A DNA stretch of 11,925 nt from Chloroflexota bacterium (GCA_005880525.1 VBFW01000119.1:1-11925), one strand, 5' to 3'; positions 1 through 6,412 are shown, counted from the stretch's first letter. Translations and numbers: made by a program. Notes: a model not told the origin generated them from the letters alone.

Positions 1-616
1 CGGTCGCCGGTCCGAGCACCACGTTGACGACGCCCTCCGGCAGGCCGCCCTCGATGAGAGCCTCGATGCAGGCCAGCGTTGACAGCGGTGTCGTGCTGGC
101 CGGCTTGAGGACGACGGTGTTTCCCGCCGCGATCGCCGGCGCAACCTTGTTGGCCGCGAGCGTCAGCGGAAAGTTCCAGGGCACGATCGCGCCGCACACG
201 CCGATCGGCCTGCGGACGACGAGCCCGTAGGTCGTCGTGTCCGGCAGCGACACGTGCTCGCCATGGACTTTGTCCGCGAGGTCGGCGAACCAGGCAATGT
301 TCTCTCCGAATCGCTGCGCCTCGATGCGTGACTCGAGCAAGGTCTTGCCCTGCTCCTTGGTGAGGATGGGTGCGATCTCCTCGACCTTGGCCAGCATGTT
401 CCGCGCGGCCTTGTGAAGGATCTCGGCGCGTTTGTTTGGCGCGAGCTTCGACCACGTGATGAACGCCTTCGCCGCCGCCTGCGCCGCGCGGTCCACGTCC
501 GCGACGTCGCCGAATGGAACCTCGTCGACCACCTCGCCGGTGGCCGGGTTGCGTACCTCGTAGGTCTTGCCGGACGCGGCCTTGGTCCTTTCGCTTTCGA
601 TGATCATCGTCGCCAT
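1..616 (-). CDS. Aldehyde dehydrogenase (NAD(P)-dependent), N-terminal part
   Basis: This is the first 205 residues of an aldehyde dehydrogenase superfamily protein; the rest lies beyond the left edge. The start ATG at 616 gives MATMIIESER; a second in-frame ATG lies three codons on. The visible part is the NAD(P)-binding half. VPWNFP (about residues 145-150) carries the conserved Asn (N148) of the oxyanion hole, and LKPAS (about 170-174) carries the Lys that contacts the cofactor ribose. The catalytic Cys and general-base Glu would lie outside the window. Family members oxidise an aldehyde to a carboxylate in the cytoplasm. The pattern resembles the succinate-semialdehyde/betaine-aldehyde type, but the substrate cannot be told from this half. 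The start is only 15 bases from the divergent enoyl-CoA hydratase start, and no Shine-Dalgarno sequence precedes it, so a leaderless or very short 5' end is likely. Confidence 0.93.
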   Translation of the reverse strand, partial: MATMIIESERTKAASGKTYEVRNPATGEVVDEVPFGDVADVDRAAQAAAKAFITWSKLAPNKRAEILHKAARNMLAKVEEIAPILTKEQGKTLLESRIEAQRFGENIAWFADLADKVHGEHVSLPDTTTYGLVVRRPIGVCGAIVPWNFPLTLAANKVAPAIAAGNTVVLKPASTTPLSTLACIEALIEGGLPEGVVNVVLGPAT

Positions 617-619
617 GCG

Positions 620-625
620 AATAAT
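620..625 (+). promoter_or_regulatory. Candidate -10 box of a leaderless enoyl-CoA hydratase transcript
   Basis: AATAAT ends six bases before the ATG at 632, so transcription would begin at or next to the start codon. It matches the sigma-70 -10 consensus at five of six positions. No good -35 hexamer is seen, and no ribosome binding site precedes the ATG, which fits a leaderless mRNA. This is inferred from spacing only. Confidence 0.35.
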
Positions 626-631
626 GGTGGC

Positions 632-1408
632 ATGACTGTGAAACTCGAGAAGGAAGGCAAGGTCGGCGTCATCGTCCTGGACCGCCCGCCGGCCAACAGC
701 TACGACTACGCATTCCTACGGGAATTCGCGAGCGCGATCGACGACGCGCGCGCTGATGGAGACGTTCGGAACGTCGTCGTCACGAGCGCTTCTGAGAAGT
801 TCTTCTCGGCCGGCGCCGACGTGGCTCAGTTTGCGGCCGGGACCGCGCGACAGCGCTTCATGACGGCTCTGCTCGCGCACGAGGCGTTTCGCAAGATGGA
901 GACGTCGCCGCTGATTTTCGTCGCCGCCATTTCCGGCCACTGCCTCGGCGGCGGCTTCGAGCTGGCGCTGGCATGTGACCTGCGCTTTGCCGCCGAGGGC
1001 GGCTACCAGATTGGCTTGCCCGAGGTGAACCTGGGGCTCTTCCCCGGCTCCGGCGGCACGCAGCGCCTGCCACGGCGCATCGGGCTGGCGAAAGCGATCG
1101 ACTTCATCGCCAACGCGACCACGCTCAAGCCCGCCGAGGCGAAGGAGGCGGGACTCGTCGACCGGCTGTTCCCCGATGCGGCCGCGTGCCGCGCTGGGGC
1201 GATCGAGTACGCGGCCAAGCTGGGCGACGGCCCCAGCGTGGCGATCGGCCACGCCAAGCTCGCCGCCACGCTCGGTTACGGCGGGCCGATCGACGTGGGG
1301 CTGGCGCTCGAGCGCGAGGCGATCGGTCGCGTCTTCGTCAGCGAGGACGCGGACGAGGGCATCAAGGCTTTCACGGAGAAGCGCAAGGCGTCGTTCAAGG
1401 GGCAGTAG
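632..1408 (+). CDS. Enoyl-CoA hydratase/isomerase (crotonase family)
   Basis: This 258-residue protein has the usual length of a single-domain crotonase. It should hydrate 2-enoyl-CoA to 3-hydroxyacyl-CoA in fatty-acid or aromatic-CoA breakdown. The N terminus (MTVKLEKEGKVGVIVLDRPP) is typical, which supports the ATG at 632 over the longer open frame upstream. SAGAD (about 59-63) and GHCLGGGFE (102-110) form the CoA-binding and oxyanion-hole segments. Both acid/base glutamates of true hydratases appear present: E110 in GGGFE and E131 in LPEVNLGLFPG. That argues for hydratase activity rather than an isomerase or hydrolase that keeps only one acid. The gene diverges from the aldehyde dehydrogenase and is followed by a strong hairpin, so it is probably monocistronic. 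The acyl substrate is not identifiable from sequence. Confidence 0.93.
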   Translation: MTVKLEKEGKVGVIVLDRPPANSYDYAFLREFASAIDDARADGDVRNVVVTSASEKFFSAGADVAQFAAGTARQRFMTALLAHEAFRKMETSPLIFVAAISGHCLGGGFELALACDLRFAAEGGYQIGLPEVNLGLFPGSGGTQRLPRRIGLAKAIDFIANATTLKPAEAKEAGLVDRLFPDAAACRAGAIEYAAKLGDGPSVAIGHAKLAATLGYGGPIDVGLALEREAIGRVFVSEDADEGIKAFTEKRKASFKGQ

Positions 1409-1425
1409 CTGACGGCCCCACCTAA

Positions 1426-1446
1426 CCTCCCCACACGGTGGGGAGG
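1426..1446 (+). terminator. Perfect 9-bp hairpin after the enoyl-CoA hydratase gene; member of a dispersed palindrome family
   Basis: CCTCCCCAC and GTGGGGAGG form a perfect nine-base stem around a three-base loop, 17 bases after the stop codon. There is no T-run downstream, so it is not a classical intrinsic terminator; it may block 3' decay or be a repeat copy. A closely related palindrome lies at 7726-7747, and a looser relative at 11307-11326. Confidence 0.55.
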
Positions 1447-1488
1447 GACTAAGATGTGCTCGCATCAAAAACAAGGAGGCGAAGTCAA

Positions 1489-1551
1489 ATGGCTGAAGTT
1501 GTCGTGACCGTCACTGCCCGGCCGTCGGCCGCCTCCGGAGGCGCCTTCTAG
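1489..1551 (+). CDS. Putative 20-residue leader peptide upstream of rsgA
   Basis: A short ORF, ATG at 1489 to TAG at 1549-1551, encodes MAEVVVTVTA followed by RPSAASGGAF. Its reason for notice is an almost ideal Shine-Dalgarno, AAGGAGG at 1473-1479, nine bases before the ATG, stronger than that of most full genes here. It ends exactly where the 5' arm of the hairpin that covers the rsgA ribosome binding site begins. It is in the same frame as rsgA; beyond the TAG the frame stays open to the rsgA TTG at 1606, so read-through would give an extended RsgA. No homolog is recognised. It may be a regulatory leader peptide, or chance. Translation is inferred. Confidence 0.45.
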   Translation: MAEVVVTVTARPSAASGGAF

Positions 1552-1603
1552 AGCTCCTCGTCTGGCGGACCGACCTGTCCGCCTGTCATTCCGAGGAGTT
1601 CTG
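1549..1603 (+). promoter_or_regulatory. Hairpin that sequesters the rsgA ribosome binding site
   Basis: The outer stem pairs 1549-1560 with 1592-1603: ten contiguous pairs from GAGCTCCTCG with CGAGGAGTTC (one G-U), extendable by one A-U and one U-G pair. Inside is a perfect seven-base stem, GGCGGAC (1564-1570) with GTCCGCC (1577-1583), around a six-base loop. The outer 3' arm contains GAGGAG (1593-1598), the Shine-Dalgarno of rsgA seven bases before its TTG. The folded form should hide it. The 5' arm begins at the stop codon of the upstream 20-codon ORF, so a ribosome there would unfold it. The pairing is seen directly; the regulatory role is inferred. Confidence 0.5.
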
Positions 1604-1605
1604 CG

Positions 1606-2679
1606 TTGTCCACGCATTTCAATTCCCGGCTCGCATCGCTGGGCTGGGACACATGGTTCGAACAACGCTTCGAGTCATTCGCCGCCGAGGGCCTGCAGCC
1701 CGCGCGCATCGCGGCCGACTACGGAGCCGAATATCTCGTTCACAGCGCGTCCGAGACCACCCGCGGCGTCCTCGGCAGGCGCCTGCGCTCAGAGAGCACC
1801 GTGGTGCCGTCGGTGGGTGACTGGGTGGGTGTGCTTCCGCGCGCCTGGGACACGCCTGCGGTGATCCACGCAGTCGTCGAGCGTCGGACATCTTTCTCGC
1901 GGAAGGTCGTTCACCGGGAGACGCGCGAGCAGGTGCTCGCAGCGAACGTCGATGTGGCCTTCGTTGTCGCGACGGCCGGGGACGCGAACGTACGGCGGAT
2001 CGAGCGCTACCTCGCCATGGCCTGGCAGAGCGGTGCCATGCCAGCCGTGGTGCTGACCAAGTCGGACCTCACCGAGTCGCTCGACGACATTCGCGTCGAG
2101 ATCGAGGCTGTGGCCGCGGGCACGCCAGTCGTCGCCACGAGTGCGGTCACCGGCGAGGGTGTCGATGAGATGAACCTGCAGCTGGCCGGGTCGCGCACCG
2201 GCGTCCTGCTCGGGCCGTCAGGAGCAGGCAAGTCCACGCTGATCAACCGCATGGCCGGTGCTGACGTGATGCAGACGCGCGAAGTTTTCCGCACAGGGGA
2301 AGGCCGGCACATGACCTCCCACCGAGAGCTCATCGAGCTGCCGGGCGGCGGCATGATCATCGACACGCCAGGGCTGCGCGAGGCTCAGCTGTGGGTCGGA
2401 GAAGGTGCGCTCGACAGCCTGTTCGAGGACATCGAGGCGCTCGAGCTGCGGTGCCGATTCCCCGATTGCGAGCACCGCACCGAACCGGGCTGCGCCATCA
2501 AGGCCGCTCTCGCCGACGGGTCTCTCGATTTAGGTCGTCTTGACAGCTATCGCAAGCTGCAGCGCGAGCTGCGATCAGTCGCTGCGCGAAGCGACGCTCG
2601 CCTACGTGCAGACGAGCGTCGCAAGTGGAAGCAGATAACGGTCAACAATCGCGCCCGGGAGCGCTACTTGCGCCGGTGA
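1606..2679 (+). CDS. rsgA: Ribosome small-subunit biogenesis GTPase RsgA (YjeQ/EngC)
   Basis: This 357-residue protein is a circularly permuted GTPase that works late in 30S ribosomal subunit maturation. Motifs run in the permuted order of the family. An N-terminal OB-fold region is followed by TKSD (151-154, G4) and TSAVTGEG (178-185, G5 region). Then come GPSGAGKST (203-211, P-loop), TSHRELI (G2 region) and DTPGL (253-257, G3). The C-terminal zinc knuckle has C283, C288, H290 and C296, then a basic helical tail. The TTG start at 1606 is chosen because GAGGAG lies seven bases upstream and the protein then begins with STHFNSRLASLGW, as expected for this family. The Shine-Dalgarno is buried in a hairpin after a short leader ORF, which suggests translational control. 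The 3' end overlaps the convergent gene by 16 bases. Confidence 0.96.
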   Translation: MSTHFNSRLASLGWDTWFEQRFESFAAEGLQPARIAADYGAEYLVHSASETTRGVLGRRLRSESTVVPSVGDWVGVLPRAWDTPAVIHAVVERRTSFSRKVVHRETREQVLAANVDVAFVVATAGDANVRRIERYLAMAWQSGAMPAVVLTKSDLTESLDDIRVEIEAVAAGTPVVATSAVTGEGVDEMNLQLAGSRTGVLLGPSGAGKSTLINRMAGADVMQTREVFRTGEGRHMTSHRELIELPGGGMIIDTPGLREAQLWVGEGALDSLFEDIEALELRCRFPDCEHRTEPGCAIKAALADGSLDLGRLDSYRKLQRELRSVAARSDARLRADERRKWKQITVNNRARERYLRR

Positions 2680-3104
2680 ATTCCGTCCCAGAAAGGAATC
2701 CTGCCCTTCGAGATCCGGTCGAGGATCCGATCGGCCTGCGCCTGCGTGATCTGCTTGTGGTCGACGAGCTGTGCCAGGCGCGGCTTCAGGTTGGCGGCGA
2801 GCTTCTTTGCGAACTCGTCCTTGTTGATGTGCCTGTCGTTGGCCAGGTCGGAAACCTTCTGACCCTTCTTCAGGTCGGCGATCAACGTCCCCTCTGGGAT
2901 GCCGAGGACGTCCGCCTCTGACTCGAGGACGGCCTGGCGGACGAGCTTTCGGTCGGCGTGACGGTCGGTGGTCGAGGTCGACGTTGCGGGACTCGGGCTT
3001 GGAGTGGCAGCCTGGGCGAGCGTGCCGGCCACTCCCATGCTGAGCACTGCGGCGGCGGCGCCACTGCCCAGCAACTTGACGGCGGCTGCTGTGAACGGGG
3101 TCAT
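2664..3104 (-). CDS. Small secreted helical protein (DUF2680-like)
   Basis: This 146-residue protein starts at ATG 3104 behind a strong ribosome binding site (GAGGAG, nine bases upstream). The N terminus looks like a Sec signal peptide: a Lys near residue 10, an Ala/Gly/Leu/Val-rich stretch to about residue 30, and an AQA-like cleavage site near 30-32. A Ser/Thr/Pro linker (about 33-47) follows. The rest is charged and helical, with segments such as LGIPEGTLIADLKKGQK, KDEFAKKLAANLKPRL and ITQAQADRILDRI. That pattern, including the 'I-T-x-x-Q-A-D-x-I' helix, resembles DUF2680/YckD-type exported proteins of Gram-positive-like bacteria, whose function is unknown. The 3' end overlaps the rsgA stop by 16 bases. 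The family name is a recollection of pattern, not a search result. Confidence 0.8.
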   Translation of the reverse strand: MTPFTAAAVKLLGSGAAAAVLSMGVAGTLAQAATPSPSPATSTSTTDRHADRKLVRQAVLESEADVLGIPEGTLIADLKKGQKVSDLANDRHINKDEFAKKLAANLKPRLAQLVDHKQITQAQADRILDRISKGRIPFWDGIHRRK

Positions 3105-3162
3105 CGTGCACTTCTCCTCATTGGTTGCATTTGCCCTTGTCGGGCGAGCATCACGATGAGGA

Positions 3163-3188
3163 GCGGCTGTCAGACGATCGTGAGCCGC
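3163..3188 (-). terminator. Weak hairpin after the VOC gene
   Basis: GCGGCT (3163-3168) pairs with AGCCGC (3183-3188) across a 14-base loop, just after the VOC stop codon on the minus strand. There is no T-run. The 87-base gap to the secreted-protein start otherwise shows only that gene's ribosome binding site (3114-3119). Confidence 0.25.
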
Positions 3189-3191
3189 CTT

Positions 3192-3545
3192 TCAGCCTTT
3201 TGTAATGGCCGTCGGGTGCTTTGGCTCGTAGACGCCCAGCTCACCGCCGCCGGGCAGCTGGATACTCACGAGCCGGCCAAACCTGAGGTCAGCGACCGGC
3301 TTTTTGATCTGCACGCCCTTCTGCTTCAGCTCGGATACCGTGGCCTCGATGTCGTCGCACATGAGATACAGCTCATGGCGGCCGCCCATGTCGTCGGGAT
3401 GCACGGCGACCTCTGACGGCGGCAGCGCGAAGATCAACCAGCCCCCGCCGGCATCGACAGAATCGAAGCCGAGGACGTCGCGGATGAAGGCGCGGTCGGC
3501 CTCGGCATCACGGCTGTAGATGATTGCGTGAGCGCCGATGATCAC
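3192..3545 (-). CDS. VOC-superfamily (glyoxalase/dioxygenase-fold) protein
   Basis: This 117-residue protein has the size of a single VOC module with two beta-alpha-beta-beta-beta halves. The first half begins IIGAHAIIYSRD with H6 in the usual first metal-ligand position. The second half contains GGRHELYLMCDDI (about 54-66, H57) and ends GGGELGVYEPKHP with E102 or E107 as the last-strand acid. Such proteins may bind metal as lyases, dioxygenases or epimerases, or act only in binding; the reaction cannot be assigned. The GTG start at 3545 overlaps the TGA of the CoA-transferase beta gene by four bases (GTGA), so translation is probably coupled. Methylmalonyl-CoA epimerase is also a VOC protein, so a CoA-ester role is conceivable, but this protein is shorter than typical epimerases. 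That link is speculation. Confidence 0.8.
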   Translation of the reverse strand: MIIGAHAIIYSRDAEADRAFIRDVLGFDSVDAGGGWLIFALPPSEVAVHPDDMGGRHELYLMCDDIEATVSELKQKGVQIKKPVADLRFGRLVSIQLPGGGELGVYEPKHPTAITKG

Positions 3546-4303
3546 TGCGATCCCACCGTCGACCGCTGGCGAATCTCGCGGAGCTCAGCCGCGGTTGGAG
3601 GCGGCGTCTCGCCGACGTCCGCGCCGACACTTACATCCCAGCCCGTCATTTCGCGCACTTCCGCCAGCGTACTTCCCGGATGCACCGTGTCGACGTAGGC
3701 CTCACCACCCCCGGACGGAAAACGAAAGACGCACAGGGTCGTGATGATGGCCGCCGGGCCCCCGCCTAGCAGGCCATGGCGCCGGCGCCAGTCGGGAGAG
3801 CCGTCGCCATGACCCGGCGAGGTGATGAACGAGACGCGCTCGACCAGGCGGCGCCGCTCGTGGGTCATGAGCGTCACCCACCTCCGGCTCAGGATCGCGA
3901 TGTCCGCGCCTCCCCCGCTCCCCGGCAGCTTCACTCGCGGCCGCTCCGGCGGGCCCACGTACGAAGTGTTGAGGTTGCCGTAACGGTCGACCTCCGCGCC
4001 GCCGATGAATCCGAGGTCGACCCCGCCCTGAGCCATCAGCGCCATCACGTTCGACATGCGCGTTGCCCACAGCGCGCCGGCGACGTTGGGCGGGTCGCCC
4101 ATGGTGCCGAGGTACGAGCTCGCCGCGTGATCGCGCATGAGACCGACCTCGAACAGGCCGCGCGCGTTCGGCGCGTGCGTGTTGCGCGCAACCGCGTACG
4201 CAACGATGGGCAGCCGCATGCCAACGAAAACCAGCTCGCGGTCGCGAATCTCGCGCGCTGCGACAGCGATCATCAGCTCCTGCGATGTGTATGCGTCACT
4301 CAT
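3542..4303 (-). CDS. CoA-transferase, beta subunit (glutaconate CoA-transferase type)
   Basis: This 253-residue protein is the catalytic-type subunit of a family I CoA-transferase. It should move CoA between a donor acyl-CoA and a carboxylic acid through a glutamyl-CoA thioester. GLFEVGLM (49-56) aligns by eye with the active-site segment of glutaconate CoA-transferase beta (VESGLM), placing the nucleophilic glutamate at E52. Other family landmarks are FIGGAEVDRYGNLNTS (99-114), PGSGGG (127-132) and FITSPGH (159-165). Keeping E52 argues against the related IpdAB hydrolase class, which uses a different glutamate. The ATG at 4303 overlaps the end of the alpha gene by eight bases and its own stop overlaps the VOC start by four. 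The substrate is not determinable; glutaconate, another dicarboxylate or an aromatic-derived acid are all possible. Confidence 0.9.
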   Translation of the reverse strand: MSDAYTSQELMIAVAAREIRDRELVFVGMRLPIVAYAVARNTHAPNARGLFEVGLMRDHAASSYLGTMGDPPNVAGALWATRMSNVMALMAQGGVDLGFIGGAEVDRYGNLNTSYVGPPERPRVKLPGSGGGADIAILSRRWVTLMTHERRRLVERVSFITSPGHGDGSPDWRRRHGLLGGGPAAIITTLCVFRFPSGGGEAYVDTVHPGSTLAEVREMTGWDVSVGADVGETPPPTAAELREIRQRSTVGSQ

Positions 4304-5201
4304 CGGCGAAGTTCACGGGCTCGGACGGCCGGTTGCCGGTGATGAGGATCGAATCGACTTCGACCATCGTCATGTACGTCTTGCGATCGGGCACGTCGAG
4401 CACCCAGCGCTTGAGCCACGCCTCGTAGCCCTCGCGCGTTCGCGATTCGGCCGCGTAGGCGTTGTCAAGCGCGTGGTCGCGCTTCCAGAAGCCCTGCACC
4501 GGCGAGGGATGCGCGCCGCCCGGCTCGTGCACGACAGCGACCACCTTCGTCTCCGGCAGCAGGATGCGGTTCGGATCGCTCAGCGTCACCGCTGGGTCCA
4601 CCAGCTCCTCGCACGAGATGATCACGCGCTCGGCTGCCAGTCCCGCCTCCTCACTGATTCCCAGCGGGCCCCATGCATGCGCGCGGCCCTGCGCGTCGCA
4701 GCGCTGGACGTGGAGGATGGTCACGTCGGGCCGCACGGCGCTTATGTGCACCAGCCCGTCGACTTCTCTGACGTTCGGATTCGTGCGCAGGATGTCGCTG
4801 CCGAGCAGCGTCCGCGCGGGCAGGAAAGGCACGTTCCAGGCCGCAGCCCAGAGCGCCATCGAGATCGAGAAATTCGTATGGTCGTGGATCTCTATCGACC
4901 GAGGGATTCCCTGCTCGGCCGCGCGCCGGTAGCAGTGGCCAAGCCCCTCCGAGACATTGCCCACCCACGCGGCGGTGATCCGGCGAACGCAGCCGGCGCC
5001 GATGAGCTCGTCGAAGAGCGAGTCCGAGATCGGTCCGACGAGCTCGAGGTCCTGGCGGCGCTGCCGTATCAGCTCATGGCCGGCGGCGAACGGGATCAGC
5101 GGCTCGAGCGAGGTGCCAAGGGCGACGGTCGCGCCGTCCGCGACGAAGCGATCGATGGCCTCGGCCATCGTCATGACCTTGCTCAACCTGTTTTTGTGCA
5201 C
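4296..5201 (-). CDS. CoA-transferase, alpha subunit (glutaconate CoA-transferase type)
   Basis: This protein of up to 301 residues is the alpha partner of the adjacent CoA-transferase beta subunit; together they should form the heteromeric enzyme in the cytoplasm. Family features include VMTMAEAIDRFVADGATVALG near the N terminus, FLPARTLLGSD (126-136) and EPGGAHPSP (226-234). The start is uncertain. GTG at 5201 gives the longest form and lies inside an operator-like palindrome, with GATAAC eight bases upstream as a possible -10 of a leaderless message. ATG at 5174 or 5168 (AAGG eight bases upstream of the latter) would trim 9 or 11 residues but cut into the expected N-terminal helix. The gene heads an alpha-beta-VOC operon with overlapping ends. 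The two palindromes at its 5' end suggest dedicated transcriptional control. Confidence 0.88.
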   Translation of the reverse strand: MHKNRLSKVMTMAEAIDRFVADGATVALGTSLEPLIPFAAGHELIRQRRQDLELVGPISDSLFDELIGAGCVRRITAAWVGNVSEGLGHCYRRAAEQGIPRSIEIHDHTNFSISMALWAAAWNVPFLPARTLLGSDILRTNPNVREVDGLVHISAVRPDVTILHVQRCDAQGRAHAWGPLGISEEAGLAAERVIISCEELVDPAVTLSDPNRILLPETKVVAVVHEPGGAHPSPVQGFWKRDHALDNAYAAESRTREGYEAWLKRWVLDVPDRKTYMTMVEVDSILITGNRPSEPVNFADE

Positions 5202-5204
5202 AAA
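5193..5204. promoter_or_regulatory. Operator-like perfect palindrome TTTGTGCACAAA at the CoA-transferase start
   Basis: TTTGTGCACAAA is a perfect 12-base palindrome that includes the GTG start codon at 5201. Its AT-rich flanks stand out from the G+C-rich surroundings. With the related site at 5233-5246, 41 bases away centre to centre (close to four helical turns), it looks like a pair of binding sites for a dimeric repressor. The regulator is unknown. Confidence 0.45.
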
Positions 5205-5232
5205 TGCAGGTTATCCGCGCTTGATATCAGGA

Positions 5233-5246
5233 TTTTGTGCGCAAAA
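5233..5246. promoter_or_regulatory. Second operator-like site TTTTGTGCGCAAAA
   Basis: This site has five-base symmetric arms (TTTTG / CAAAA) around TGCG, and matches the first site closely (TTTGTGCRCAAA). It lies in the 56-base gap between the aroC stop codon and the CoA-transferase start. An eight-base palindrome TGATATCA (5222-5229) sits between the two sites. Confidence 0.42.
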
Positions 5247-5257
5247 GCATTGGCCGC

Positions 5258-6412
5258 TCACCTGACCAGAGAGTCGATGTAACCCCGGTAGTTGCGCTCG
5301 ACCTCGGTCATCGAGTCGCCGCCGAATTTCTCGAGGAACGCCGCCGCCAGCGTCAGGGCCACCATCGCCTCGCCGATCACGCCCGCGGCCGGCACGACGC
5401 ACACGTCGCTCCGCTCGTAGTGCGCCTCGACCTTCTCCTTGGTCTTCAGGTCGACCGACTGCATCGGCTTCTTCATCGTCGAGATGGGCTTGATGGCGAC
5501 ACGCAGATCGATGGGCTCGCCGTTGGTGACGCCGCCTGTCAGGCCGCCCGCGCGGTTCGTGAGGTGGCGGAACGCGCCGCCGGCGAAGTCGATCTCGTCG
5601 TGAAACTGCGAGCCCGGCCGTGCAGCGCCCTCGAAGCCGGCGCCGATCTCGACGCCCTTGATGGCATTGATCGACAGCATCGCCTGCGCGAGCAAGCCGT
5701 CGAGCTTGCGGTCCCAGTGCACGTAGCTGCCGAGCCCGACCGGCACTCCGCGCGCGATGACACGGAATGTCCCACCCAGCGTGTCGCCGCGCTCCGCGAC
5801 CTCGTCAATGTCGGCCACCATGCGCGCCGACATCTCCGGGTCGGGGCAGCGCACTGGCGACGCTTCGATCTCTTCAACCGTCACCGTGTCGGGGTTGACA
5901 CCTTCGTAGCCGACGTCGTTGAGGCCGATCGATTGAGTGAAGCTGAAGATCTCCACCCCGAAATGCCCCAGCAGCTTGCGCGCGATGCCACCCGCGGCCA
6001 CGCGCGGCGCAGTCTCGCGGGCTGACGACCGCTCGAGCACGTTGCGCACGTCGTCGTGGCCGTACTTCAGCGCTCCTGCCAGGTCGGCATGGCCCGGGCG
6101 CAGCCGCGTGACGGGCTTTGGCGCGAAGCCTTCCTTCGACGCGGTCATCTCGGCCGTCCAGTTGGCGTGGTCCTTGTTCTCGAGCACCAGCGTCACGGGG
6201 CTGCCGATGGTGAAGCCGCCGCGGACGCCGCTGACGATGCGGGCGAAGTCCGTCTCGATCTTCTGGCGGCCGCCCCGGCCGTGGCCGCCCTGGCGGCGCG
6301 CCAGGTCGCGTCGCAGCTCGTCCTCGGAGATCTCCAGGCCGGCGGGCAGGCCTTCGACGATGACCGTCAGCTGAGGGCCGTGCGATTCGCCGGCGGTGAG
6401 GAATCGAAGCAT
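5258..6412 (-). CDS. aroC: Chorismate synthase
   Basis: This complete 384-residue protein converts 5-enolpyruvylshikimate-3-phosphate to chorismate, the last shared step of aromatic amino acid synthesis, using reduced FMN. The three signature regions are present: GESHGPQLTVIVEGLPAG (8-25, with H11), RPGHADLAGALKYGHDDVRN (105-124, with H108) running into RSSARETAPRVAAGGIA, and a C-terminal stretch with STMKKPMQSVDL and RSDVCVVPAAGVIGE. Length and ends fit bacterial enzymes that lack a fused flavin reductase. The ATG at 6412 is preceded by AGGAGG on the same strand, 11 bases upstream. The neighbours are not shikimate genes. The CoA-transferase operon downstream appears to have its own control sites rather than being read from the aroC promoter. 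Confidence 0.97.
   Translation of the reverse strand: MLRFLTAGESHGPQLTVIVEGLPAGLEISEDELRRDLARRQGGHGRGGRQKIETDFARIVSGVRGGFTIGSPVTLVLENKDHANWTAEMTASKEGFAPKPVTRLRPGHADLAGALKYGHDDVRNVLERSSARETAPRVAAGGIARKLLGHFGVEIFSFTQSIGLNDVGYEGVNPDTVTVEEIEASPVRCPDPEMSARMVADIDEVAERGDTLGGTFRVIARGVPVGLGSYVHWDRKLDGLLAQAMLSINAIKGVEIGAGFEGAARPGSQFHDEIDFAGGAFRHLTNRAGGLTGGVTNGEPIDLRVAIKPISTMKKPMQSVDLKTKEKVEAHYERSDVCVVPAAGVIGEAMVALTLAAAFLEKFGGDSMTEVERNYRGYIDSLVR

Noticed and set aside
413..631. Upstream extension of the enoyl-CoA hydratase frame
   Set aside because: It is antisense to the aldehyde dehydrogenase and lacks family similarity. The hydratase homology begins at the ATG at 632.
1584..1601. TGTCATTCCGAGGAG as part of a common intergenic repeat
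   Set aside because: It resembles a phrase seen in some bacterial repeats, but only one copy is present here and the pairing with 1549-1560 explains it. It is kept only as a caution for the leader hypothesis.
3542..5201. IpdAB-type ring-opening hydrolase of steroid breakdown
   Set aside because: The beta subunit keeps the glutaconate-CoA-transferase glutamate in FEVGLM, which fits a true transferase better. No steroid genes are nearby.
4137..5282. Long plus-strand open frame of 381 codons opposite the CoA-transferase genes
   Set aside because: It is antisense to two well-conserved genes, its product is Arg/His/Ala-rich with no recognisable motif, and such frames are common in G+C-rich DNA.
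5237..6025. Plus-strand open frame of 262 codons opposite aroC
   Set aside because: It lies entirely antisense to, or in the gap beside, a clear chorismate synthase, with shadow-like composition and no domain pattern.
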